A DNA stretch of 64,000 nucleotides from Suillus spraguei (taxonomy: Eukaryota; Basidiomycota; Agaricomycetes; Boletales; Suillaceae), in assembly GCA_016800925.1 (NCBI GenBank), contig JABCPU010000306.1, positions 16,954-80,953 on the forward strand, given 5' to 3'. Below the pieces are notes generated by a model. That model saw only the letters and a list, made by a program, of their open reading frames with translations. It was not told the origin of the DNA and ran no database searches. A program made the translations under genes and the position numbers. How positions within the stretch are numbered: position 1 is the stretch's first letter; each line of letters opens with the position of its first letter. Shown here piece by piece: positions 1-10,041 of this stretch.

Positions 1-864
1 GTCTAACTCGAAAAAAAAACATCGCACTTGGTATATTGTGTGGATAACCTTACGTTGCCAATGGTGCTCAAAGACCTCTGATAGATCTGGGCCGTTAGAT
101 GCGTCTTCTTGAGTTTCCTCCTTCCTCTCCCTCTTCTGCTGTTGCTTCTTTGACAAGATGTCATACACCATGCCTAAATGCATCCTCCCATCTTGGAACA
201 GTGTTTTGGGCCACTGACTCCAATCGTCTCCCAGCTTTTGCAGCATATCCACCGGGGGAGATCCAGCAGTAGAGGCCTTGTGCGTTTTAACCTCCATTGT
301 GCAACAAATGTTGCCATTCCAGATAAATGACATATCAGGCCTTCCCGATTGCCCAGAATTTGGTTCAGATACTATTGCAGTGCAGGCTTCTGTTGATGGA
401 AAGCCCAAAGGTGCAGCATCTGGCTGACACGATATTTGGAACAAGCAGACGGCCCCACCTCCCGCCGGGGCCATAAAACTTAACTTAAGGTACTCCACCA
501 CATTTGACTCCTCGACGAACCTGATGGGAAGGATTCCACGCAATATCCCAGCGGTCCAGATCTGGACATTTGGGACTGGGCTCACTGGGCCATGGTGGCT
601 CAAAGTTTCCCTGGCCCACATTCGGGTGTGCTCTGGCGCGGCTAGATGGAAAGTATCCAGGTCCAGGCTGTGAAGCTCCTGGAGAGATGGACCACTGCTG
701 TGCAGCTCACGTTGACTCACTGGCTTGACTGTGGCGCTTGCGACGGAATCTTGGGCCGGGGGGATCACAAGTTGGCGGAATATCCACATAAAATCCCATG
801 ATTCAGACGGAGGGAAAGTGGAACTGGGAGATGGAGGCGCAGGTATTTGTTGCCATCTTTCCAT
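1..864 (-). CDS. Hypothetical protein with PD-(D/E)XK-like signature, 3' end outside window
   Basis: This is an uninterrupted frame of 288 codons from an ATG at 864 to the window edge. An in-frame TGA lies four codons upstream, so the ATG is the first available start. I do not recognise the protein. Residues 1-40 are Pro/Ser-rich. Around residues 176-193 it reads GRPDMSF, a short hydrophobic strand, then MEVKTHK, which has the P-D...E-x-K spacing of the PD-(D/E)XK nuclease-like superfamily. In agarics such domains often sit in front of other domains. The C-terminal part is charged and Lys/Glu-rich (about residues 240-255). The frame is clean over its whole visible length and has no intron. 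The nuclease-like assignment rests on one motif and is an inference. Confidence 0.55.
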   Translation of the reverse strand, partial: MERWQQIPAPPSPSSTFPPSESWDFMWIFRQLVIPPAQDSVASATVKPVSQRELHSSGPSLQELHSLDLDTFHLAAPEHTRMWARETLSHHGPVSPVPNVQIWTAGILRGILPIRFVEESNVVEYLKLSFMAPAGGGAVCLFQISCQPDAAPLGFPSTEACTAIVSEPNSGQSGRPDMSFIWNGNICCTMEVKTHKASTAGSPPVDMLQKLGDDWSQWPKTLFQDGRMHLGMVYDILSKKQQQKRERKEETQEDASNGPDLSEVFEHHWQRKVIHTIYQVRCFFFELD

Positions 865-1875
865 GTTTAATGCTCAGTGATGAGTGCTGAGCCTATCTAA
901 ATTGCTTGAGATCACCTTGGGAAAATTTTCAACACCTTCTGATGCGACCGGCCCGACTCGATTAACGTGATCACAGTTAAGCTTAGGTTACAACTTACCA
1001 CTTGCTCCCGCACACCACATGTCGTGCAGCCTCCCATTTCCTACTACAAATCCTCAAAACTACTACATCTATTTGAAATAATAATACACAAGAATGTCTT
1101 ACGGGCTTAGACGGATGCATTTGGACAAGAACAAGAACGACACGTCTACTCGCCGCACACTCTAATCGGTGGGAAGGGGAAAGGTCCCCAAGATCCCATC
1201 AAAGAGGCTCGCATTCAAGTCGCCATCCATGATACCTTGACTGGTGTTCATGGCAGTTTTCGTAGTGATGCCCTGTCTGGACATCCTGATATTACCCCGG
1301 CCATCCACAATACATATTCAATTAGATTACTGGATACTAGCCACTGGTATGCTTGTATATATCTTCCTAATGTCTACTCTACAGTGTGTTGAGCAGACTG
1401 TGAATCGCACATTCTGCTATGTTGACATCGTGAAAGTCGAATACTCCGGAGGGCTACGATGACTGTAGGTATCATCCACTCGCTGCTTTCTTGCTAATCT
1501 TCTGCGTGACTATGCAGCCTGGATTCCCAAGGACGATTGCCAAATGCTCCAACAAAGTTTCTATTCAAAGGATGCTACCCAGGTACGTCAAGATCTAAGG
1601 ATTTTACAGTTCGATGGTCCATCCTTAATCTCATATCAGGCTGGATGCCATCTAAAAGTCGGTGCTGGACTTCATGCACACCATCTTCTTGGGTAAGCTT
1701 TCATATTTTCATTGTTAACTTGCCAACTTTTGTTTTCTCCAGGTATAGTCACACCTGATCTGTTCATGCACGTCTTATTCGGGTGGATACATGCTTTCTG
1801 GTATCAAAGGTATCAACTCTCCGAAACGAAGATTTGCAGAAGTTTTCAATCCAGGAAGTCTTGTGAGTCGTCAAG
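865..1875. other. No supported gene; weak exon-like frame near 1,200-1,350
   Basis: I see no complete gene here. One plus-strand stretch at about 1,200-1,347 (reading KEARIQVAIHDTLTG and then FRSDALSGHPDI) looks coding. It is followed by a GT..AG-like interval, but the phase after 1,384 runs into a stop. It may be a relic of a small exon. The rest is AT-rich and without recognisable signals. Confidence 0.3.
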
Positions 1876-1879
1876 TGGA

Positions 1880-2350
1880 AGAGTTAAAGACTTTAGCCCG
1901 GCCAGTGTGGTTGAACAGAATCAAAATCTGTACTCTTGGACTACGCAGGTTCAAAACTTGCAAAACTACACTTTTTTCTATCGGAACATACATTGACATT
2001 TATCATGGATGATTTCTTTAGAGATTCACCGCAGCTGGTCTTAGTCAGGTGGTTGCCACAACGGAATCAAAGTCTGTTTCTCTTAGACTGTAGGTTTGAA
2101 ACCTGCCGACGACAAGGTTTTTCTATCGAAACACACGTTTATATTCACTCATGGATGGCTTCTTTAGAAGTTCATCGTAACTGGTCTTAGCCAGGTGGTT
2201 GCGACAACAGAATCGAAATATGTTTCTGTTGAACTGTACAGGTTCGAAACCTGCCGACGAGGTTTTGTTCTATTAGAACACACCTTGATGTTCACCAGGA
2301 TGGTTTCTTTAGAAGTATCCTTGGACTGTGCGGGTTCAAAGCCTGCCGAT
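1880..2350 (+). repeat. Tandem array of four decayed tRNA-Leu-like units
   Basis: Four T-arm-like sequences with a GGTTCRAA-type B box lie at 1945-1961, 2091-2107, 2238-2254 and 2330-2346, spaced 146, 147 and 92 bases apart. Units 1 and 2 have an anticodon-like hairpin (ACAGA/TCTGT and ACGGA/TCTGT) with loops ATCAAAA and ATCAAAG, which would give anticodon CAA (Leu). Unit 3 reads ATCGAAA with a poorer stem. In unit 3 a 5' strand at 2171-2177 pairs in six of seven positions with 2255-2261, giving a 92-nt tRNA with a long variable arm, as in Leu or Ser tRNAs. Units are followed by T-runs, as expected for Pol III ends, and joined by a conserved spacer containing CATGGATG. Stems are imperfect, so I call them relics or a tRNA-derived SINE. 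Confidence 0.5.
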
Positions 2351-2533
2351 AATGATATTTTTTCTATCTTTTGGTTTGTCTTTACAGCACTGTCACTGCG
2401 TCACTGCTGTGTGTCGCCTCCCACGACCTGCAGTCGTCCCTGCTCTCAAAAGGAAACCGTCCCTGCTCTCAATGGAAACGCGTTTCTGACGCAAAATTCC
2501 ATGGATCATCCTTTCCGGATCTCCATACTCTGT

Positions 2534-4356
2534 GTACGACGACGATGCACCTCACGCGGACCCTGGTATCTACACTCTGGGTGTTCCTATCCTTGGTATC
2601 CGTTATGGCCTCCAGGTCTGGTTTTCTCGAGCATCATGGTGGACACTAACTCACGCAGGATCCAGGAGCTCTGCTGTAATTATAAGGGACAGGTAGCAAA
2701 ATGCGATCATCGCTAATACGGGCTTGCAGAGGTTCAGATTAGCAGGTCCAGTGGATCTGGAAATTCCGTCGATGCCCTGTTCGAAGACTCGGCGATGAGA
2801 TGCAAGTGCGTGTTTTTCGTTTCGTCTGTCATAAGCCAAGTTGACTTGCGATAAGGTCTGGATGTCACACGGAGATCAACTGTCTGTTATGCCTCCTGAC
2901 TTCCATGTCATCTGACGGACGAACACCGCTCCCTATGCCGCCATCGCACATAACTCCAAGTCGATTTATGGCATTCAGTTCCATCCAGAGGTGACACATT
3001 CACCGCAGGGAAGGCAGCTCATTGGTCGATTTGTGTTGAATATATGCCAATGCCGACCAAACTGGACAATGGTGAAGTAATCACGGTGCTACGTTTATTG
3101 TCATGTTCACAGTGATTGCAGGAGGGATTTATTGGCAAGGAAATCGTTCCCATCCGAGAGATATATGGCCCGAAAGGACGTGTGATCGGCGCAGTCAGCG
3201 GAGGCGTCGACAGCACTGTTGCAGCCAAGTTAATGCACGAAGCAATCGGCGATAGGTGCGCCCCTACGTTCTTTTCGTGACTTGTATCTTACTCGCATAC
3301 CAGATTCCATGCAATCATGGTGGACAACGGCGTGCTTCGTCTGAACGAAGCACAACAAGTCAACGACATGCTGAATAAAGATCTTGGCGTCAACCTGACC
3401 GTGGTGGATGCCTCTGAGCTCTTCCTCTCCCGACTTCATGGTGTCGAAGATCCGGAGCAGAAACGTAAGATTATTGGGAACACGTTCATCAACGTTTTTT
3501 TCGAGACAGAAGCGTCGAAGATCGAGGAAGCTCCCGAGAAGGAAGAGAATGGAGCGGAGGCAAAGGGGAAGATTGAATAGCTGTTGCAAGGAACGCTATA
3601 CCCAGATGTCATCGAGAGCGTCAGCTTTAAGGGCCCTAGTGCAACCATAAAGACACATCACAATGTCGGTGGGCTTCTCAAGGACATGAAGTTGAAGTTA
3701 ATTGAACCCCTACGCGAGCTCTTCAAAGGTTCGAATGGTGGAATCCCATATTATTGATTACACTGACCGTTCTACGTAGATGAAGTCCGTGCACTTGGGA
3801 GACTTCTGTCGATACCAGCACCTCTGGGTCAACGTCATCCTTTCCCAGGTCCTGGTCTGGCCATTCGAATCTTGGGTCCCGTCACACGCGAACAAGTGAA
3901 GATCCTGCAACAAGCGGATCATATTTATATCGAGGAGATCCGCAAGGCGAACCTCTACAATCAAATTAGCCAGGCCATGGCCATCTTGCTTCCGGTGAAA
4001 GCTGTAGGCGTGATGGATGACAAGCGCACATACGAGCAGGTTTGGAGGACGACACACACTCTTTTACTGCCTTAACATATCACACAGGTAATTGCTCTGA
4101 GGGCGGTGACGTCGGAAGACTTCATGACTGCCGATTGGTATGTTTTGTCTTACTTTTTAGTCCTGTTCGATGCTAACTTGATTTTCAAGGTATGCGTTCC
4201 CTCCCGAAGTCTTGCGTCGGATATCGTCTAACGAAGTAAGTGGGATCAATCGTGTCACTTATGATATATCTTCGAAGCCCCCTGCTGTAAGTCCTGACAT
4301 TTTGTCTCATCCGAGTTAAGGTTGATTTCATTTTTTAGACTGTGGAGTGGCTATGA
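2534..4356 (+). pseudogene. GUA1: GMP synthase (glutamine-hydrolysing), disrupted
   Basis: GMP synthase makes GMP from XMP, ATP and glutamine. The order of homologous segments matches the family: part of the class I amidotransferase domain ([20 protein letters not shown], then VWMSHGDQL and [12 protein letters not shown]), the ATP-pyrophosphatase P-loop SGGVDST near 3,195, [12 protein letters not shown] near 3,840, and the dimerisation domain ending [11 protein letters not shown]...VEWL with a stop at 4,354-4,356. Typical short introns separate them. It is dead: the nucleophile motif GICYG reads GIRYG near 2,590, a TGA interrupts HVI*RTNTAP near 2,913, and a TAG replaces the Trp in KIE*LLQGTL near 3,580. 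The N-terminal ~70 residues are missing. The 3' part (from 3,625) recurs inverted at 42,275-43,020. Confidence 0.9.
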
Positions 4357-4559
4357 TTGTTGACGACGCAGCGTGAACAAGGAAAACGATACATAGAATA
4401 TGTTCAGTATACGTAATTACATAAAGTAGAAAGTATGCCGACAATGAGACTGTTTGCCTTTGTTGCAGCTGTACAAGTTGTACCTGCGAGCCACAACTTG
4501 ATATGACAACTATAACGACCGCAAGGTTGATGGGGCGTCTAAGCCTTTAAATATTTTAC

Positions 4560-5650
4560 AGATAGTCAATTCCGTGTAGTCCAACAGCTTTCTGCGGCTT
4601 CATCAGCATCCAAGGACTTCATGAGTTCTCGTCCACAGACTGCCGTCGCCGACAACGCGAAGATTTTCCCGGTCTTTGCAACCAGGCTCGCATCAAAAGA
4701 CGTCAACGAGTATATAAACACTGCCAATAAGCTGAAGAACTGGTTGGGTTCTGAGAAAGCGTACTATCCTGACGCTCTACGTAATGTAAGTGTTAGAATT
4801 TTCGATCGGCTTGACAGAAGCAAGACTCAATAACTACTTTTGACCCCTAACACCAGATCGTTTTGCTCTTCGAGGTGTGTAGATGTATCGCTTTCTGCTC
4901 TATTTGTTCATCTTGTACTGGACAGATTGCCCACCAGACCTTTACGACAAGGTTTCTCCATATAGAATCGTCAGCAGTGGCCGCGATGGACATATATCAG
5001 GCCTTAATTCGCGCCGTGATTCCTTTCTTGCCGCTTTTCACTGAGGAGGACCTACAATATACGTGTTGGTTCTCACCAAGTATTCGGCTGTTTGTCAATT
5101 TTGTCACGTAGTCCGACTCCACGACTTGATCCTCTCGGGTTTCGGCTAGAATCACATATCCTGTCCGAGCTGAAGGCGAAGCCACGGCTCAAGAATACAA
5201 GTACGCAGGCATCGTAATGATACATCCTGCCTCGGACTCGCTGCAAAGACCCATCGAATGATCAAGTTGAACTCTGGTATGCCTCTCATAAATCGTTTTC
5301 AAACTTTCGTATTACACAAACCTTTTGCAGCTCGTCACGGTACCAGGCCATCATACAAGCGTTCGATGATTTCATTGAATCATATATTTATATATAGGCC
5401 TCTGGAAGGCTCCCGTAAGCAGAGTTCAGACTCTGGAATCTTTCCAGAAGAATTCTGCTTCTTTTGACAATCGCGAGGCCCACGTTCTGAGCTTCGCGCC
5501 GTACTTCAAGCCCTCAGCCCGCAGGATTCTGGCTCGATTAGTAAATAAGCATTCAGCCATTCGCCTCCGATGGTTGAGAGCTTCGCAGCATGTCTCAGGG
5601 TCTGGCTCGATTGCCATTTGCGAGCTAGTACGTCCCTGACCTATCTCACT
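4560..5650 (+). pseudogene. Multi-exon coding remnant of unknown function between GMP synthase and MFS
   Basis: Several exon-like frames join across GT-AG introns: VQQLSAASSASKDFMSSRPQ...NWLGSEKAYYPDALRN, a mini-exon IVLLFE, IAHQTFTTRFLHIESS...LFTEEDLQY, then SARITYPVRAEGEAT...YAGIVMIHPASDS, and after an intron (5,276-5,330) SRYQAIIQAFDDFIESY and FAPYFKPSARRILARLVNKH up to about 5,625. I do not recognise the protein. Frame changes and stops between pieces (for example RPIE* near 5,262) suggest it is broken. Both halves recur in the inverted copies, at 41,412-42,060 and 28,650-29,116. The copies split exactly inside this gene, at 5,192-5,216. Confidence 0.5.
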
Positions 5651-5704
5651 ATAATACTGCGACATAGTCTGCAACGTTTCAATGTTGTCTGCATTTTTTC
5701 AGGA

Positions 5705-7107
5705 CAATGTCACCACTTCTGCCCCTCTCTCCACGAATATTCATGAACCCCAAAGGCTTTCTCTTGCCCGCAAACTCAATTTGTTAGTCATGTTCTGTCT
5801 TACTCAATTTATAGATACCTTGAGTATGTCGGCTCTCTTATCTGCGATTCCTGCACTTGAGGCATCCATGGGTATGACTGAAATTCAATCCACTTGGGTG
5901 TTTAGTGGGTTCCGATTAACTTTTACATCATTCCTACTTATCGTGCGTGTCCATCCCGTAAAGTCCTGATTTGCACTTCAATGCATAGTTTTAGAGTGGC
6001 CGTCTCAGTGACGTATACAACCCAAGTTAGTACTGTGCTGCCTAGCATACCTGACGTACATGCTAATCTAATGGTTCATAGAAACTGTATTCATTGGAGG
6101 AGTGTCCACTCTTGGTATCCTCTCGTTGTGCGCAGGATTCGTTTACACCGCAGTTCCTATCCTTGTTCTGAGAGCAATCACTGGAATAAGTGATCATTCT
6201 CGCTGGTGTGTTGGTTCTGACTGATGAAGGTTACTTCTTAGCTTCTGCGATGACGATTCCCTCTGCTCTAAAACTATTGGTCAAGGTATTTCCAGATCCA
6301 CTCGAACAGGCTCGGGCAGTAGGGTTCTTTGCAGGCTGTGGTGCGGTGGCCAACAGTGAGCATCCCGCATATCGTAAGACAACCCTCATAGTTCCTTTAC
6401 ATAGTGGGCGGTCTTGTGGTCGGTGCAATGTTCGTTCAACGGGTGTCTTGCCATTGGGTCTTCTGGTTTGTGGCATGCGCGGCTGATTTGTATTTTCATG
6501 ATACCGTCACAAATCGGAGAGACTGCAGGCAGTCGTAAGCCTAAAGGGGCAAAATGGAAGTCCCTTGATTTGGTCGGCGTAGGCGTCTTGACTGGTATAA
6601 ATCTTTCAGCATACTTTTCTTTGTGTCGCTTACGAACTTTGATAGTTTCCTTCATCTTGTTGATTTTCGCCGTGACATCCGGTTCCACTGATGGTTGGAA
6701 ATCCCCGGTTGTATTGATTCTCCTGATCATTTCAATTATAATGATAGCTGGGTTTTTCTACTGGGAAACACTTTTGCCTGCGGACCGAGCTGCCATGTAT
6801 GTCAACGGAAATCTTAGCATCAATCACCGGCTGATCTTGTACCAGACCACCACGGACATGGTTCTACAACAACTTCTCTGTTCTGTTCGCCACTGCACTT
6901 TTGCCATCCTTTTGGTGGAGTGGGGTTATGTTTATTTATTTTTAGTATCATGTGGCAAACCGTGTTTCATTGGTCAGTGATGTCGACAGCCGTTCACATG
7001 TAAGGTATTCGCTGTCACTTCATATCGCCAACCATCAAGATTCTTTGTTCTCTAGGTTGCCACTCGGTATCGTAGCCTTTGCTGCGAGCTGCACTGGATC
7101 ACTCTCT
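5705..7107 (+). pseudogene. MFS drug:H+ antiporter-like transporter, frameshifted and truncated (left copy)
   Basis: Starts MSPLLPLSTNIHEPQRLSL and continues through hydrophobic exons: FCLTQFIDTLSMSALLSAIP, SGRLSDVYNPK, TVFIGGVSTLGILSLCAGF, AMTIPSALKLLVKVFPDP with AVGFFAGCGAVAN, GGLVVGAMFVQ...HWVFWFVACA, FMIPSQIG, SGSTDGW, and LPLGIVAFAASCTGSLS. The motif order fits a 14-TM multidrug MFS (DHA2, aminotriazole-resistance type). Introns are short and well formed. A one-base frame change lies near 6,480, between the CHWVFWFVACA and LICIFMIPSQ segments. The coding sequence stops abruptly at 7,107, where an unrelated antisense gene begins. The inverted copy at 26,926-28,595 has the same frameshift. 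Confidence 0.85.
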
Positions 7108-8208
7108 GCCAGGATCCCTGAGCACCACCAATGGCTTTTTCAAGAGCCCCCCCTGAATCCATTGATGAGATGTTGAGCTGGCAGCCCACAGGGCCTACTC
7201 CACCTCCTCCAAAAGTGAACACATTATTCTCTGCCATGACATACTCTAGTACATCCCACTCATCTGCAGAGACACTCAGTGGCAGGATGATGCCATACAG
7301 ATCATGGAGTATCTTCAGAATGCGGCTAATTTGATTCTGTGCTTCCCATGTATCGGTCTGCACAGCAGGAGCTAATGTGCCCTGTCCCTGTCCCTTAATG
7401 ACTGTACTTGCTAGATTGTAAGAGCCTTCATATGAACCTTCCTGAGGTCTTGATGATCGGTCATCGCGCTTGAACTCTGGCAACTTGTAGACTGCAGGAG
7501 TGCCAGGTGCTAGCCCTCTGTCCCCCCATGTTAGAAGTTGTAGCTCATCCACAAGCTGGTGTATAACCACATGCTCTGGATGGGTCTGGAGAGATTCTGG
7601 GGTGTGGGCACAGCCTACAGTAATGATTTTTGCAGGGTCCCCACAAACCTCATAAATATAGGGAACACCCAAAACCATTTTTACCATTCCAGGAACTGGC
7701 TCTAGTACAGCACCACCCCCGTCAAATTGAGGCTGAGACACATTTGGTGGTGTGGTGATTTTACAGTACTGGTCTCGAAGGTGTGGTGCATCACAGGGAT
7801 GGTAGGTTGCAGCATACCTGTAGCAGCGCTGGAATCAATCATCGGGCAGTTGGTTTAGTGTGTAGGATGGTGCTTGTGGATAGCACCACATGTCTGGGGG
7901 GTCTGCAGCATTGGGAATTTGGATAATATTCTCAATAGGGGGGCATTGGAATGATGACTGTAAATCCATGGGCCATTTTAATGCATTGTTGGGATCCCAT
8001 GGCAGGTCAAGGGGAAACAGGCTGTGTGAGATTCCATACATCAGCGCTGCAAGTTCATCCTCAGTCAGAGAGTGCATGTCCAGGAATTTAATGCCCCCTG
8101 TTCATTGAGAAAGTGAGATCAGTGTAGAGAAGTAGGTAATGGATTGTGGTACATACCCTCCACTTCAGCAGCACTTCTGCCTTCAGTTCCTTGAGTTGTA
8201 TCTGACAT
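7108..8208 (-). CDS. Unrecognised gene inserted into the MFS, 3'-truncated, one in-frame TGA
   Basis: From an ATG at 8,208: MSDTTQGTEGRSAAEVEG, an intron (about 8,099-8,156), GIKFLDMHSLTEDELAALMY, and an open frame down to the junction at 7,107. One TGA interrupts it after YTLNQLPDD (near 7,835), and the same frame then continues as FQRCYRYAATYHPCD. Later segments include VPGMVKMVLGVPYIYEVCGD, VIHQLVDELQLLTWGDRG and MAENNVFTFGGGGVGPVGCQ. The protein is Pro/Gly/Trp-rich and unlike its neighbours. It looks like a gene carried by a mobile element, because its arrival coincides with the break in the MFS gene and its start lies 85 bases from the palindrome at 8,293-8,379. I cannot assign a family. 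The TGA may be a single mutation in an otherwise preserved frame. Confidence 0.55.
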
Positions 8209-8292
8209 CTTGGGGTTTATTGTGAAAGATGGTTTGTCAGGGGTACAGGTAGCTGGTAAACGACGTTACGAAGCACAGTGCCAAATATGTGA

Positions 8293-8379
8293 GTCACATG
8301 ATGCACGCCACGTGGTACTTTTTCCTCGAGTGACGTTATCACTCGAGGAAAAAGTGCCACGTTTTCTGCGTCATGTGAC
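8293..8379. repeat. Long palindrome with a 24-bp near-perfect stem
   Basis: Arms 8,310-8,333 (ACGTGGTACTTTTTCCTCGA + GTGA) and 8,339-8,362 are inverted repeats with one mismatch around a 5-base loop CGTTA. A second outer pair extends it: GTCACATGATGCACG at 8,293 against GCGTCATGTGAC ending at 8,379. The arms contain CTCGAG and CACGT motifs. It lies between the start of the inserted gene (8,208) and the truncated P450, so it may be a transposon terminus or fused ends of two elements. Confidence 0.85.
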
Positions 8380-8475
8380 AGCACTAGACACTACTGCCGC
8401 AGAAGTGAAGTTTCATATTGGCCTCGTAATCTAACTTGATCCCACTTTTGACCAGCGAATCTCTCACTATCGTGC

Positions 8476-9075
8476 AGTAGATCGACGAGTATGGCCCTTT
8501 AGTTACTATTTGCTCAGGAATCCAGATCATCGTGATTATCGGTCAATGCAAAGTAAGTCCCTTCAATGTTCATAATAGGTGATCAGCATCATATTCAAGA
8601 CTCCATCGCAGGTCGCGATGGACATGATGGAGAAGCAGGGTAGAATCCTGATTGACCTCACCTTGTTGCTGGAGAAATTCTTACTCGCAGATTGATCCTC
8701 ATTTTGACACACGCTAGGGACAGGCTCCGTCGGATGCGTAGGTTCGTCGTCACGATACTGGAAAGGCTCACATTTCCCGTCTCTTATTTTTCGATGTGGT
8801 GCAGAGCACTTTATACGCGTCTACAGCCCGAATCTGCCGAGGTATATCAGTTTCTACGGATGTCACGAGCGAAGAACATAATCCTCAACATTCTTAGTGA
8901 TCCACACAACTTTCAGAACCATATTGCAACGTAAGTGGTTTCATACGTGCGGGATCTGTTAGTGTTTTACTTACAGAGTTTTGGAAGTTATGCTGCAGCG
9001 ACGATCATGAAAGTTACATATGGGAAGACCGTGCCGACGTTGCTCAGGGGCACGAATATAGGCTTTGCTTAGATC
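8476..9075 (+). pseudogene. Cytochrome P450 fragment
   Basis: Three exon pieces match the N-terminal third of agaric P450s. They are IDEYGPLVTICSGIQIIVII (8,481-8,552), AMDMMEKQGRILID followed by the helix-C-type segment RDRLRRMRRFV and ALYTRLQPESAEVYQFLRMS...NFQNHIAT (8,612-8,930), and after an intron YAAATIMKVTYGKTVP (about 8,978-9,070). The RLRRMRR motif corresponds to the conserved W/R-R-x-x-R segment. There is a stop just before IDEYG, a frame change with a TGA near 8,695, and no haem-binding half, so it is non-functional. The 5' end stops about 100 bases from the palindrome. Confidence 0.75.
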
Positions 9076-9275
9076 AACGCTCCCGATCTGCCCAAATTGA
9101 AGTGGGGGTATTGAGTGCAACGTTCTCATGCTGCAACAAGCGCTGCTCAGTTCATCGATGCCATCCAACCTGTCTGTCCTTGTAGATTGAATCCACAGCC
9201 ACAGCCTCTGGTCGCTCGCACCCATACTGTGTAGCTACGACGGGCCATCTTGACGACATTTCCCGTCGAGGCACT

Positions 9276-9943
9276 ATGCTCCCAGCTGTCCCACAAGCTC
9301 AGCCATCAATGGGCGGAACTCCCCTCGGACCGGCGCCGACTACACTTCTTTCAGAAAATCCATCATCCGAGTCCAATTTACCGGCATTCGCACCATCAAC
9401 GCCGGTTAGGTTCACACCTGTGGCTCCAAGCAGCAGTTCTATAAAAACAACATCAGTGGCTGCGCCCTCTCACGACAGTACCTTCGTTACGCCTCCAGAA
9501 ACGCCTCGGATAACTGTCCCAAAGTTCAGCCAATGCCAGGCACCGTCTGGGTCCATCAGCTCTACTGAAGGTTCTTTGCCCGATTCTTCCCAGCCGTCCT
9601 CGTCTACTCGTAGCAGCTCAAACACGATGCCCCTGCCTCCACTGCCTTCGAGCGCCACACTATCTGTTCAATCGGAAAGTCGACCATCAGAAGGTTGTAA
9701 TTCAACTCGGGCCCAGTTTGTTGTGTCACTGCATGACACTCTGGCCCTTCACAAGCTGTCCCATGCGCAGTTAGAATCCATCATCGCACAAGTCATCAGA
9801 GAGGAAGGTTTTTCCCAACTGGTAAGCATTCTCGAAGTCATCGAGTGAAAGAAACCACAGCCTCAGATGGCGCCTCTAATTGTATCACTTAGCTTGCTTC
9901 CTTGGACACCATGTGGAGAGTGAAGGGTTTTCTTGGTCAATGA
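9276..9943 (+). CDS. Ser/Pro-rich protein with conserved helical C-terminus, unknown
   Basis: From the ATG at 9,276 there are about 130 residues of Ser/Thr/Pro-rich low-complexity sequence (for example NPSSESNLPAFAPSTPVRF and VTPPETPRITVP). These precede a structured-looking segment AQFVVSLHDTLALHKLSHAQ...ESIIAQVIREEGFSQL. An intron from about 9,822 to an acceptor near 9,892 lets the frame continue as LASLDTMWRVKGFLGQ with a stop at 9,941-9,943. Without splicing the frame ends at 9,848. I do not recognise the family. The disordered N-terminus plus a short C-terminal helical region suggests an adaptor or regulatory protein. The start may be further upstream. Confidence 0.5.
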
Positions 9944-10041
9944 TGCCTGATAGTGTTGTACATACCCATTTCTTGCTATCCTTTGGGTAAAATGTTACCT
10001 TGTGCATGTATAAAGTCTCCAAGATCGCAGATAAGTTACTA

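Noticed and set aside
7108..8208. Inserted gene as a TET/JBP dioxygenase linked to KDZ elements
   Set aside because: I see no iron-binding H-x-D...H pattern in the readable part; the similarity is only contextual.
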